A DNA stretch of 64,000 nt, taken from Burkholderia sp. FERM BP-3421. Lineage in GTDB: Bacteria; Pseudomonadota; Gammaproteobacteria; Burkholderiales; Burkholderiaceae. The stretch's first letter is position 1; each line of letters starts with the position of its first letter. Of the stretch, positions 25,972-33,343 are shown piece by piece. Where the stretch lies: assembly GCF_028657905.1 (NCBI RefSeq), contig NZ_CP117781.1, positions 496,001 to 560,000 on the forward strand. Direction: 5' to 3'. The notes under the pieces are model-generated. The model saw only the letters and a program-made list of their open reading frames with translations. It ran no database searches and had not been told where the DNA came from. Position numbers and translations under genes: made by a program.

Positions 25972-26700
25972 ATGGACGCATTTCCAGCGGAATTTGCCGA
26001 CCTGCTGAACCGGCGCGGGCGCCGCCTGCTCGAACGCGGGCCCGACTCGCGGGCGGGCGGCCCCGCGCCGCGGCTCGATTTCTTCACCGACCTGATCGAT
26101 CCCGCCGTCGCGGCGCGCTGCCATGCGCTGCTCGACACCCATCTGCGCCGCCACGTGAAGCCGCTGGTCAAGGCGATTCCATCCGACAGCATCTGGGGCA
26201 TGACGCGCGACTACAGCGAGACGCTCGGCAAGGCGATGCGGCAGAAGACGATCTATTTCACGTCGGCGCGCACCGAGGCGTACCGGCAGGCGCAGCGGAT
26301 CGGACTGATCGCGATGCTGCGCTCCGCGTCGCTCGCCGCGTTCGCCGAGGCGGCCACCGGGTTCCGGCTGGAGCGCGGCAACGGCGTGCAGGCCACGCTG
26401 TACGAACACGGCGACTACGTCGGGCCGCACAACGATCACCACCCGGAGGAGGCGCACCTGCGCGACGGCTATGTCGACGTGCACCTGTCGTTCGTCAACG
26501 CGTCGGTCGGATCGCAGCTGCTGATCTGCGAAAGCGCCGACGGTCATCTGAACGTGCCGTTCGATGCGACCTGCAACGGCAGCATCGCGGTGTACCGGCT
26601 GCCGTTCTGGCATCAGGCGACGCCGATGCAAGGCAAGCGGCGGCGCGAGCGCGACGCGCGGCGCTGGCTGCTGATGGCGTCGTATTGCGTGGAAGCGTGA
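25972..26700 (+). CDS. 2-oxoglutarate/Fe(II) oxygenase-like protein of unknown substrate
   Basis: The 242-residue product starts at the ATG at 25972. The centre shows a double-stranded beta-helix with an HxD metal pair (His153-Asn-Asp155 in YVGPHNDHHPEE) and a distal His in LPFWHQATPM followed by Arg residues (KRRRERDARRW) that could bind 2-oxoglutarate. This layout suggests an Fe(II)/2OG oxygenase. The N-terminal third (FFTDLIDPAVAARCHALLDTH) is helical. No neighbour hints at the substrate. Confidence 0.7.
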   Translation: MDAFPAEFADLLNRRGRRLLERGPDSRAGGPAPRLDFFTDLIDPAVAARCHALLDTHLRRHVKPLVKAIPSDSIWGMTRDYSETLGKAMRQKTIYFTSARTEAYRQAQRIGLIAMLRSASLAAFAEAATGFRLERGNGVQATLYEHGDYVGPHNDHHPEEAHLRDGYVDVHLSFVNASVGSQLLICESADGHLNVPFDATCNGSIAVYRLPFWHQATPMQGKRRRERDARRWLLMASYCVEA

Positions 26701-26925
26701 GGGGCGGCCGGCCGTGTCGAGATCCGGCGCGCGCCGCGCCGATACCGTGGTGCCGGCCGCGCGCGCTCCTGCGTGGCACGCGGCCGCCCGCCCGGCCGGA
26801 TCGCGCGGATGCCGGGCGTTTCCGGGCTGTCGCGCGCGTGTCGCGAGTGGATCGCCTGCACGCCGTCGAAACGTCGCGCGGGTGCGCGGGGAATCCGCCG
26901 TCTCGGGCGCCGAGCCTATCCGCGC

Positions 26926-27342
26926 TCAGGCCGCCGTGGTCAGCGCCGTCGCCAGCCGGTGCGAGGCGATCGCATGCGCCTCGTCGAGCGTCGCGACGAC
27001 CCGATAGGGCACGCCCGACGCATGCATCGCCGCGCGGCAACGCGTGATCGCGGCGGCGCGCCGCGCCGCATTGAACTCCACGAAGATCCGCACCTTGCAG
27101 AGCGGTTGCAGCGCCTCCTGGCGCTGGCCCAGCCAACGCGCGCGCCGTTGGCGTTCGTCTTCGCCTTCGTCGAGCGGCGTGCCGTGATGGATCACCGCGA
27201 ACGGCAGGGCCTGCGCGATCAGCAGATCCATCTCGGTTTCCCACTGCGGCGCGAAGCCGGGCGGGAGCGCATCCAGCCGCACGCTGACGAGCGGAAAGCG
27301 GCTGATGTCGTGCACCACGAAGGCGGCGGAATCGAGGGCCAT
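26926..27342 (-). CDS. Hypothetical cytoplasmic protein (138 aa)
   Basis: The frame from the ATG at 27342 reads MALDSAAFVVHDISRFPLV and gives an alpha/beta protein without signal or membrane segment. The SRFPLVSVRLDALPPGFAPQWETEMDLLI start and FAVIHHGT strand, followed by helices and a RVVATLDEA strand near the end, recall a small STAS- or ferredoxin-like fold; I do not recognise a family. It starts 11 bp after the MlaC-type gene, so it is probably the last gene of that transcript. Confidence 0.65.
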   Translation of the reverse strand: MALDSAAFVVHDISRFPLVSVRLDALPPGFAPQWETEMDLLIAQALPFAVIHHGTPLDEGEDERQRRARWLGQRQEALQPLCKVRIFVEFNAARRAAAITRCRAAMHASGVPYRVVATLDEAHAIASHRLATALTTAA

Positions 27343-27353
27343 CGTCGTGTCGC

Positions 27354-28043
27354 TCAGTGGGTGGGGGGCGAGGCGGGCCGCGCGTCGGCGAACGTCGCGT
27401 TCTTGGCCGACAACTGCGTGATCAGGCCGTCGATGCCGTCGCGCCGGATCGTCTCGCTGAACTGCTGCCGATACACCTGCACGAGCCACACGCCGAGCAG
27501 GTTCAGATCGTAGACGCGCCAGCCGGCCTGCGTGCGATACAGCCGATAGTCGATCTCGACGGGCTGGCCGTTGTACATCGCGATGGTGCGGACCACGCAG
27601 TCGTCGGCGGTCGCGCTCACGTTGGACGGCGGGTACTGGAATTGCAGGCTCGGCGTCAGGAGGCCGAGCGCGCCCGAGTAGGTGTGGACCAGCAGCTGCG
27701 TGAACTCGCGGATCAGCGCGGCCTGCTGCGCCGGTGCCGCCGTGCGCCAGTGCTGGCCCATCACGAGCCGCGTGGTGCGCGGCAGGTCGGTGTACGGCAG
27801 GATGTCGCGATTGACGATCTCCATGATCCGCGCGGTGTCGGTCGGATCGATCGCGCGCGCGGCGACCTCGCTCTGCACCTGGGTCGTGATCGTCTGGATC
27901 AGCGCGGCCGGCGCGGATTGATCGTCGATGCGCACGGCGGCCTGCGGATCGGCGGCGCGGGCCCCGACGCTCAGGGTCAGTCCGCCGAAAGCGACGAGCG
28001 CGACGAGCGCGTGGGCGAGGCGGTGGCGCGGGGTCGGTTTCAT
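27354..28043 (-). CDS. MlaC/Ttg2D-family periplasmic phospholipid-binding protein
   Basis: The ATG at 28043 gives a clean signal peptide (MKPTPRHRLAHALVALVAF..., cleavage after ARA-AD). The mature part has MlaC features: an FTQLLVHTYSGAL helix, VRTIAMYNGQPVEIDYRL strands and AGWRVYDLNLLGVWLVQVYRQQF. MlaC shuttles phospholipid between the outer-membrane MlaA complex and the inner-membrane MlaFEDB transporter. Here no mla transporter genes are adjacent, so this is a stand-alone paralogue. It ends in SPPTH and is followed closely by a gene of unknown function. 229 residues. Confidence 0.85.
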   Translation of the reverse strand: MKPTPRHRLAHALVALVAFGGLTLSVGARAADPQAAVRIDDQSAPAALIQTITTQVQSEVAARAIDPTDTARIMEIVNRDILPYTDLPRTTRLVMGQHWRTAAPAQQAALIREFTQLLVHTYSGALGLLTPSLQFQYPPSNVSATADDCVVRTIAMYNGQPVEIDYRLYRTQAGWRVYDLNLLGVWLVQVYRQQFSETIRRDGIDGLITQLSAKNATFADARPASPPTH

Positions 28044-28238
28044 CGGCGTTCCGAGGGTCGGGTGGGGGGCGTGCACGCCGGCCGGCAGCGCGCGCTCAAT
28101 ACTTGCATTCATCAGTCGACGCATCGGTGTCCTGGGGGCCGTGGTTCCGGCGGGCCGGCCTGCCGGGACGGTGCAGCCTGCGCATGGCCGTGCGGCCGAT
28201 TGTACGCGGATCCCGCCCCGGGCGTCGGCGGCGCGGCT

Positions 28239-28880
28239 TCAGCCGGTGATCAGCGTCACGACCCGCGCGCGCAGCGCCGGCACGACTTCGTCGGCGAACC
28301 ACGGGTGACGCTTGAACCAGGCCTGGTTGCGCGGCGAAGGGTGAGGGAGGGGCAGGCATGCGGGGCCGAGGGTGGACCACGCGCGGACGGTGCCGGTGAC
28401 CGACTTCGCCTGCTCGGGGGCGAGGAAATGGCGCTGGGCGTATTGGCCGATCAGGAGCGTCAGTTCGATCGCGGGCAGTTCGCGCAGGAGCCGCGCCATC
28501 CAGAGCGGCGCGCATTCGGGGCGCGGCGGCAGGTCGCCGCTTGGTCCGCGCCCCGGATAGCAGAAGCCCATCGGGACGAGCGCGAAGCGCGTTTCGTCGT
28601 AGAAGGTGTCCCGGTCGACGCCGAGCCAGCGGCGCAGCCGCTCGCCGCTCGCATCGTCCCACGGGACCCCGGACGCGTGCACGCGCGCCCCCGGCGCCTG
28701 GCCGACGATCAGGATCCGCGCGCGCGGATGCGCGCGCACCACGGGGCGCGGGCCGTGCGGCAGGGACGGCGCGCAGACGGTGCAGGCGCGGATCTCGGTG
28801 AGGAGGGCGGCGAGGGAGGCGGGGCTCAAACCGATGCGCTTCTCATGGGCTGATGGGCGGGAAGCGCCATTATCGGCCAT
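28239..28880 (-). CDS. Uracil-DNA-glycosylase-superfamily protein
   Basis: The start chosen is the ATG at 28880 (MADNGASRP). Residues 25-35 contain a CTVC pair, and motif 1 is VGQAPGARVHASGVPWDD; the HPS motif 2 is LPLPHPSPRN near the C-terminus. Together these fit the prokaryotic UDG-like family with an optional Fe-S cluster. Full-length members of this group (about 200 residues) are often of unproven activity. It may excise uracil or other damaged bases. It lies behind nasS on the same strand with an 87-bp gap, but has no obvious link to nitrate use. Confidence 0.82.
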   Translation of the reverse strand: MADNGASRPSAHEKRIGLSPASLAALLTEIRACTVCAPSLPHGPRPVVRAHPRARILIVGQAPGARVHASGVPWDDASGERLRRWLGVDRDTFYDETRFALVPMGFCYPGRGPSGDLPPRPECAPLWMARLLRELPAIELTLLIGQYAQRHFLAPEQAKSVTGTVRAWSTLGPACLPLPHPSPRNQAWFKRHPWFADEVVPALRARVVTLITG

Positions 28881-28967
28881 GCGAGGGGCATGTGGCCCGG
28901 CAGCGCCGCCGTGCGAGCGGCGAGGCTCATTGCCGCGCCACACCGGATTCGCGGGAACCCGCCCCGC

Positions 28968-30014
28968 TCATGCCTCGACCCTCACTCCCGCTTGCGCGGC
29001 CGCCTCGTGATACAACGCGGTCTGCGCGACCCCCGCCGCGATCGCGGCGTCATCGCCCCCGCCCGCCAGCATCCCCCAGCGCCGATACTGCGCGAGGAAC
29101 CAGCGCCCGTCCGCCGCGCGCGGCGGATTGACCGCGCCGCCGTCGAAGAACATCAGCGGCCGGGGCGGCCGCGCATACGGCCCCGGCCCCCAGTCGCCGA
29201 GCAGGCGCGGGGCGATGTGCTCGCGCGGCACGCCGATCACGCCCGGCTCCGCGAGCCAGTCCGCCGCCTCGCGCCGGTGCGCATCGTCGTCGAGCCAGCG
29301 GCATGCATCGAGCACGGTGCGGATCAATGCGCGCGCCGTGTTCGGATACAGCGCGACGAATTCGCGCCGGCACGCGAGCGCCTTCTCGGGATGATCGGGC
29401 CATACTTCGCTCGTCGCCGCGACGGTGCGGCCCGCGCCGTGCGCCTCGGCCACCGCGTTCCACGGCTCGCCCACGCAGAAGCCGTCGATCTCGCCGTCCG
29501 CGAGCGCGGCGGCCATGCCCGGCGGCGGAATCACGATGCTGCGGATCTCCTCCAGCGGCCGCACGCCGTGATCGGCGAGCCAGTGATACAGCCACATCGC
29601 ATGGGTGCCGGTCGGGAAGGTCTGCGCGAACACCGGCTTGCGTCGCAGCGACGCGAGCGCGGCCGGCAGGCTGCCGCTCGCGCGATAGGCCGCGGCGAGC
29701 CGGTTCGACAGCGTGATCGCCTGCCCGTTGCGGTTCAGCACCATCAGCGCGGCCATTTCGGCGCGCGGTCCGCCGAGCCCCAACTGCACGCCGTAGATGA
29801 GCCCGTACAGCGCGTGCGCGGCGTCGAGTTCGCCGGACAGCAGCTTGTCGCGCACGGCCGCCCACGACGGCTGTCGGCACAGTTCGAGCGTGAGGCCGTG
29901 GCGCGCGCCGAGCGCGAGCTGCTCGGCGGCGACGAGCGGCGCGGCGTCGCTCAGCGCGACGAAGCCGACGCGGAGATGGGGTCGTTCGGGCGGCGCGAAA
30001 GTCGGGCGTGTCAT
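28968..30014 (-). CDS. nasS: Nitrate/nitrite sensor, NrtA-like without signal peptide
   Basis: The 348-residue protein resembles the periplasmic nitrate-binding proteins NrtA/CmpA (LRVGFVALSDAAPLVAAEQL, then LLSGELDAAHAL, TGTHAMWLYHWLADHG and GFCVGEPWNAVA), but it starts without a signal peptide (ATG at 30014). Cytoplasmic NrtA-like proteins next to an ANTAR gene are NasS sensors: without nitrate NasS holds NasT, with nitrate it lets go. Its start overlaps the nasT stop by 4 bp, in keeping with a 1:1 pair. Targets should be the two leaders in the divergent region at 31498-31982. Confidence 0.9.
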   Translation of the reverse strand: MTRPTFAPPERPHLRVGFVALSDAAPLVAAEQLALGARHGLTLELCRQPSWAAVRDKLLSGELDAAHALYGLIYGVQLGLGGPRAEMAALMVLNRNGQAITLSNRLAAAYRASGSLPAALASLRRKPVFAQTFPTGTHAMWLYHWLADHGVRPLEEIRSIVIPPPGMAAALADGEIDGFCVGEPWNAVAEAHGAGRTVAATSEVWPDHPEKALACRREFVALYPNTARALIRTVLDACRWLDDDAHRREAADWLAEPGVIGVPREHIAPRLLGDWGPGPYARPPRPLMFFDGGAVNPPRAADGRWFLAQYRRWGMLAGGGDDAAIAAGVAQTALYHEAAAQAGVRVEA

Positions 30015-30592
30015 GGTCGTGTGCGGGAGTCGTGAGTGTCGAGCAGCCGGCGGGCCGCGTCGACGATGCGGATGCCCTGGTCCATCGCGCTGCGGCGCAG
30101 GCACGCATAGGCCTCCTGTTCGGACAGCCGGCGGCGGTCCATCAGCGCGCGCTTCGCGCGATCGATCAGCTTGCGATCGGCCAGCTCGCGCTCGACTTCC
30201 GCGAGCCGTTGTCGCAGGTGCGCGTCGTGCGAGAAGCGCGCGAGCGCGACGTCGAGGATCGGCGCGAGCCGCGCGGCGGACAGGCCCTCCACGAGATACG
30301 CGCTGACCCCCGCGCCCACCGCCGAGCGGATCAGCTGCTGGTCGGCGTCGTGGCTGAACAGCAGCACCGGGCGCGGCGCGCGCGCATGCATCACGGCGAG
30401 CTGTTCGAGCGTGTCGCGCGACGGCGACTCGGTATCGATGATCACGACGTCGGGACGATCCTCCTCGATCGCGACGGCGAGCCGCGCGGGCGTCGCGACC
30501 TCGGGCAGCATCGCATAGCCGAGCCGCGCGAGCGCGTCGCGCAGGTCGCCGATCGGCTTGTCGGTGTCGGCGACGAGCAGCACGCTCAGCAT
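30011..30592 (-). CDS. nasT: ANTAR-domain RNA-binding antiterminator
   Basis: 193 residues from the ATG at 30592 (MLSVLLVADTDKPIG). The first ~120 form a pseudo-receiver domain (PDVVIIDTESPSRD in place of a normal phospho-Asp site). The C-terminal ~60 are an ANTAR three-helix bundle with the usual residues (ERELADRKLIDRAKRALMD cut here by length, then LSEQEAYACLRRSAMDQ). ANTAR domains bind tandem RNA hairpins with six-base loops having A1 and G4 and stop a terminator from forming. Two such targets lie upstream, one for this operon and one for the divergent nitrate operon. Confidence 0.93.
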   Translation of the reverse strand: MLSVLLVADTDKPIGDLRDALARLGYAMLPEVATPARLAVAIEEDRPDVVIIDTESPSRDTLEQLAVMHARAPRPVLLFSHDADQQLIRSAVGAGVSAYLVEGLSAARLAPILDVALARFSHDAHLRQRLAEVERELADRKLIDRAKRALMDRRRLSEQEAYACLRRSAMDQGIRIVDAARRLLDTHDSRTRP

Positions 30593-30638
30593 GGCGACAT
30601 CCGCCACGACCGGCCGGTCACGACGTGCGCCGCGCGCG

Positions 30639-31436
30639 TCATGCCGCGCACGGCACGCGGCCGGCGTCGCCGGTCGCGCAGGCGGGCTCGACGTGCGCGC
30701 CGGGCGCGTGCCGGACCTGCGCATCCGCTTCCCGCGCGCACGCGGCGAGCGCCGCGCCGACCAGGATCACCGCCGGACTGCCGAGCGCGGCCGCATCGGC
30801 GAGCTGCGCGAGCGCGCCGCGCCAGCATTGTTCGCCGGGCTGGCCGACGCCATGCGCGACCGCCGCCGGCGTGGCCGCGGGCAGCACGTCGAGCAGCGCA
30901 TCGCGAATCCGCGCGAGGCGGCTCATGCCCATGTAGATCGCGAGCGTCGTGCCGCTCGCGGCGAGCCGCGCCCAGTCGGGCTCGCCGTCGTCGTGCCGGT
31001 GCGCGGTCACGAAGGTCACGCCCGCGCAATGGTCGCGATGCGTGAGCGAGACGCCGAGCGCCGCCGCCGCCGCGAAGCCCGACGAGATGCCGTTGACGAT
31101 CGCGACCGGGATCCGCGCGGCGCGCAGCGCGGCCAGTTCCTCGCCCGCCCGGCCGAACAGCAGCGGATCGCCGCCTTTCACGCGCACCACGTGCGCGCCT
31201 TGCCGCGCGTAGCGGCGCATCAGCCGTTCGATGAAGGCCTGCGGCGTGGAGCGGCAGCCGCCGCGCTTGCCGACGCGGATCACGCGCGCGCGCGGCGCGA
31301 GCGCCGCCACGGCGGGATCGACGAGATCGTCGAGCAGCACCACGTCGGCGCTCGCGAGCGCGCGCGCCGCTTGCAGCGTCAGCAGGTCGGGGTGGCCGGG
31401 GCCCGCGCCCAGCAGGGTGACTTGACCGGTCGTCAT
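30639..31436 (-). CDS. cobA: Uroporphyrinogen-III C-methyltransferase
   Basis: A 265-residue SUMT enzyme starting at the ATG at 31436. Motifs: VTLLGAGPGHPDLLTLQA at the N-terminus, VVRVKGGDPLLFGR, and LTHRDHCAGVTFVTAH. It places two methyl groups from SAM on uroporphyrinogen III to give precorrin-2, the entry to siroheme. Nitrite reductase NirB, made by the divergent operon, needs siroheme, which explains the location. The last ~25 residues are an unusual Cys- and Ala-rich tail (ACAREADAQVRH and onwards). It is the first gene of the cobA-nasT-nasS operon, 47 bp before nasT. Confidence 0.93.
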   Translation of the reverse strand: MTTGQVTLLGAGPGHPDLLTLQAARALASADVVLLDDLVDPAVAALAPRARVIRVGKRGGCRSTPQAFIERLMRRYARQGAHVVRVKGGDPLLFGRAGEELAALRAARIPVAIVNGISSGFAAAAALGVSLTHRDHCAGVTFVTAHRHDDGEPDWARLAASGTTLAIYMGMSRLARIRDALLDVLPAATPAAVAHGVGQPGEQCWRGALAQLADAAALGSPAVILVGAALAACAREADAQVRHAPGAHVEPACATGDAGRVPCAA

Positions 31437-31497
31437 GATTCGATGCTCCAGTGCCGCAGGCAGGCGGCGCGTGACGCGGCGCGCCGCTGCGCCGACG

Positions 31498-31543
31498 AAA
31501 AACGGCATCCGCCGCGCCGGGGCGCGAGGGGACGCCGTTGTCC
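31498..31543 (-). promoter_or_regulatory. Second hexaloop hairpin and overlapping terminator in the cobA leader
   Basis: On the minus strand GGAC-AACGGC-GTCC (31543 to 31530) is a 4-bp hairpin with loop A1/G4. Its loop and 3' arm are also the 5' arm of a longer hairpin (AACGGCGTCC, 31539-31530, pairing with GGATGCCGTT, 31510-31501) followed by five T (31502-31498). The two structures exclude each other: bound NasT should keep the small one and allow read-through into cobA. Confidence 0.8.
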
Positions 31544-31583
31544 TGTGACCCGGGGGCTGCCCGGGCGAACCGTCTGTACTCCG

Positions 31584-31603
31584 CACCGACGTCGTTGCCG
31601 ATG
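31584..31603 (-). promoter_or_regulatory. First hexaloop hairpin (ANTAR target) in the cobA leader
   Basis: CATCGGC-AACGAC-GTCGGTG forms a 7-bp stem (two G-T pairs) with a six-base loop that has A1 and G4. It begins a few bases after the expected transcription start. A 40-nt linker containing a small CCCGGG/CCCGGG hairpin leads to the second hairpin. Confidence 0.75.
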
Positions 31604-31617
31604 ACATGCGAGGTTCA

Positions 31618-31632
31618 GCAATATCCGGGCCA
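31618..31632 (-). promoter_or_regulatory. Sigma-54 promoter of cobA-nasT-nasS
   Basis: Read on the minus strand: TGGC-CCG-GATA-TTGC, a match to the -24/-12 consensus at all GG/GC positions. Expected start is about 31606, at the foot of the first leader hairpin. Confidence 0.72.
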
Positions 31633-31697
31633 TCACGGCCCGACGGCGCGCCTGGCCGCGCCGCGACGTGGATCGCCGACCGCGCGCCGATCTCGCC

Positions 31698-31733
31698 GCA
31701 CGCGCGCGGTGCTGCGACGCACCAGCGCTGTGC
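31698..31733. promoter_or_regulatory. Two NtrC-type enhancer sites shared by the divergent nitrate operons
   Basis: GCAC-N7-GTGC occurs at 31698-31712 and again at 31719-31733, 21 bp (two helical turns) apart, as in classical NtrC enhancers. They lie 66-101 bp upstream of the minus-strand sigma-54 promoter and 101-136 bp upstream of the plus-strand one. Confidence 0.72.
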
Positions 31734-31833
31734 GCCGCTGCGTCATCGCGTATCGCGCGGCCGTGCGCCCAGGCGGCGCGCCGCCGGCGGCCCGGGCCCG
31801 CCGGTCAAGGCCGACGAGCCGATGCGCGCAATC

Positions 31834-31848
31834 TGGCATATACCTTGC
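31834..31848 (+). promoter_or_regulatory. Sigma-54 promoter of the nitrate/nitrite reductase operon
   Basis: TGGC-ATA-TACC-TTGC fits the -24/-12 consensus. The expected start is about 31860, exactly where the first leader hairpin begins. Confidence 0.77.
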
Positions 31849-31859
31849 GTTGCAGCGAA

Positions 31860-31885
31860 CGGACGAGTCAACGTCGATTCGTCCG
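31860..31885 (+). promoter_or_regulatory. First hexaloop hairpin (ANTAR target) in the nitrate operon leader
   Basis: A 10-bp stem (31860-31869 with 31876-31885, one G-T pair) closes the six-base loop AACGTC, with A1 and G4 as required for ANTAR binding. A 40-nt linker follows, with a GCCCG-GCAA-CGGGC hairpin at 31905-31918. Confidence 0.82.
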
Positions 31886-31925
31886 GTATCCGGAATTTCG
31901 ATCGGCCCGGCAACGGGCTTTTCCT

Positions 31926-31982
31926 GGGCAACGGCGTCCTTCGCACCTGGTCATCCGACCGGGTTCGCAGGACGCCGTTTTT
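31926..31982 (+). promoter_or_regulatory. Second hexaloop hairpin and overlapping terminator in the nitrate operon leader
   Basis: GGGC-AACGGC-GTCC (31926-31939) is a 4-bp hairpin with an A1/G4 loop. The loop and 3' arm form the 5' arm of a long terminator: 31931-31939 pairs with 31970-31978 and the helix continues inside with a few mismatches. Five T follow at 31978-31982. The transporter gene starts 17 bp later. NasT bound to the two small hairpins would block the terminator. Confidence 0.85.
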
Positions 31983-31998
31983 GTTTGGTGGAAACGAC

Positions 31999-33324
31999 AT
32001 GCTCGACAAGGCAACCCGCATCGATCTGTTCAGCCTGCGCAGCGTCCCGATGCGCGCGTTTCATCTGACCTGGCTGGCTTTCTTCATCTGCTTCTTCGCG
32101 TGGTTCGCATGCGCGCCGCTGATGCCGGTGATCGCGCGCGAGTTCGCGCTGACCCCGGACCAGATCGCCAACATCAACATCGCGGCGGTCGCGGCGACCA
32201 TCGCCGTGCGGCTGCTCGTCGGTCCGCTCTGCGATCGCTACGGGCCGCGCCGCGTGTACACCGGCCTGCTGGCGATCGGCGCGCTGCCGGTGATCGCGGT
32301 CGCGTTCAGCCACGACTACACGAGCTTCCTGCTGTGCCGGCTCGGCATCGGCGCGGTCGGCGCGAGCTTCGTGATCACGCAGTACCACACCTCGGTGATG
32401 TTCGCGCCGAACGTCGTCGGCACCGCGAACGCGACCACCGCGGGCTGGGGCAATGCCGGCGCGGGCGCGGCGCAGGCGCTGGTGCCGCTGCTGTTCGCGG
32501 CCGCGCTGCTGCCGGGCTTCGGCGCGTCGTTCGCCTGGCGCTCGGCGCTGATCGTGCCGGGCCTCGCGATGCTCGGCATGGCGTGGCTCTACTGGCGCCA
32601 TGCGCAGGACGGCCCGCAGGGCGACTTCGCGACGCTGCGCGCGCAGGGCGTCGCGATCGACAGCGGCAAGAAAGGTGGCTGGGCGAGCTTCACGTCCGCC
32701 TGCCGGAATTATCGCGTCTGGATGCTGTGCGTCACATACGGTGCGTGTTTCGGCGTCGAGGTGTTCATGCACAACATCGCGGCCCTCTACTATGTCAACC
32801 ACTTCCACCTGTCGCTGCGCGACGCCGGGCTCGCGGCCGGAATGTTCGGCCTGCTCGCGCTGTTCGCGCGCGCGTTCGGCGGCTGGCTGTCGGATCGCAC
32901 GGCCGCGCGCTTCGGCCTCGAGGTGCGCGCGCCGCTGCTCGCCGTGCTGATCGTCGGCGAAGGGCTCGGCCTGCTCGCCTTCGCGCACGCGGGCGGCGTC
33001 GCGCAAGCGCTCGCCGCGATGCTCGTGTTCGGCCTGTTCACGCACATGGCCTGCGGCGCGACCTATGCGCTCGTGCCGTTCGTCGACCGGCGCGCGCTCG
33101 GCGGGGTGGCAGGCATCGTCGGCGCGGGCGGCAACGCGGGCGCGGTCGCCGCCGGGTTCCTGCTCAAGGGCCTCGGCGACGTGCAGCAGACGCTCACGCT
33201 GCTCGGCATCTGCGTGAGCGTCACGGCGCTGTGCGCGCTCGTGGTGCGCTTCAGCGCCGAGCACCGGGCGCGCGAGGCCGAACTGCATGCGCACGCGTTG
33301 GCCGTCGGCGCCGGCTCCCGATAA
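31999..33324 (+). CDS. NarK/NasA-type nitrate transporter (MFS)
   Basis: The start at the ATG at 31999 gives 441 residues and about 12 membrane helices. Both nitrate signatures are recognisable: GWGNAGAGAAQALVPLLF in helix 5 and GIVGAGGNAGAVAAGFLLKG in helix 11. The helix 2-3 MFS motif reads GPLCDRYGPRRVY. It imports nitrate (possibly nitrite) into the cytoplasm for assimilation. It is the first gene of the plus-strand operon behind the leader terminator; nirB follows after 19 bp. Confidence 0.93.
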   Translation: MLDKATRIDLFSLRSVPMRAFHLTWLAFFICFFAWFACAPLMPVIAREFALTPDQIANINIAAVAATIAVRLLVGPLCDRYGPRRVYTGLLAIGALPVIAVAFSHDYTSFLLCRLGIGAVGASFVITQYHTSVMFAPNVVGTANATTAGWGNAGAGAAQALVPLLFAAALLPGFGASFAWRSALIVPGLAMLGMAWLYWRHAQDGPQGDFATLRAQGVAIDSGKKGGWASFTSACRNYRVWMLCVTYGACFGVEVFMHNIAALYYVNHFHLSLRDAGLAAGMFGLLALFARAFGGWLSDRTAARFGLEVRAPLLAVLIVGEGLGLLAFAHAGGVAQALAAMLVFGLFTHMACGATYALVPFVDRRALGGVAGIVGAGGNAGAVAAGFLLKGLGDVQQTLTLLGICVSVTALCALVVRFSAEHRAREAELHAHALAVGAGSR

Positions 33325-33343
33325 CCCATTGAGGAGAGGCACC

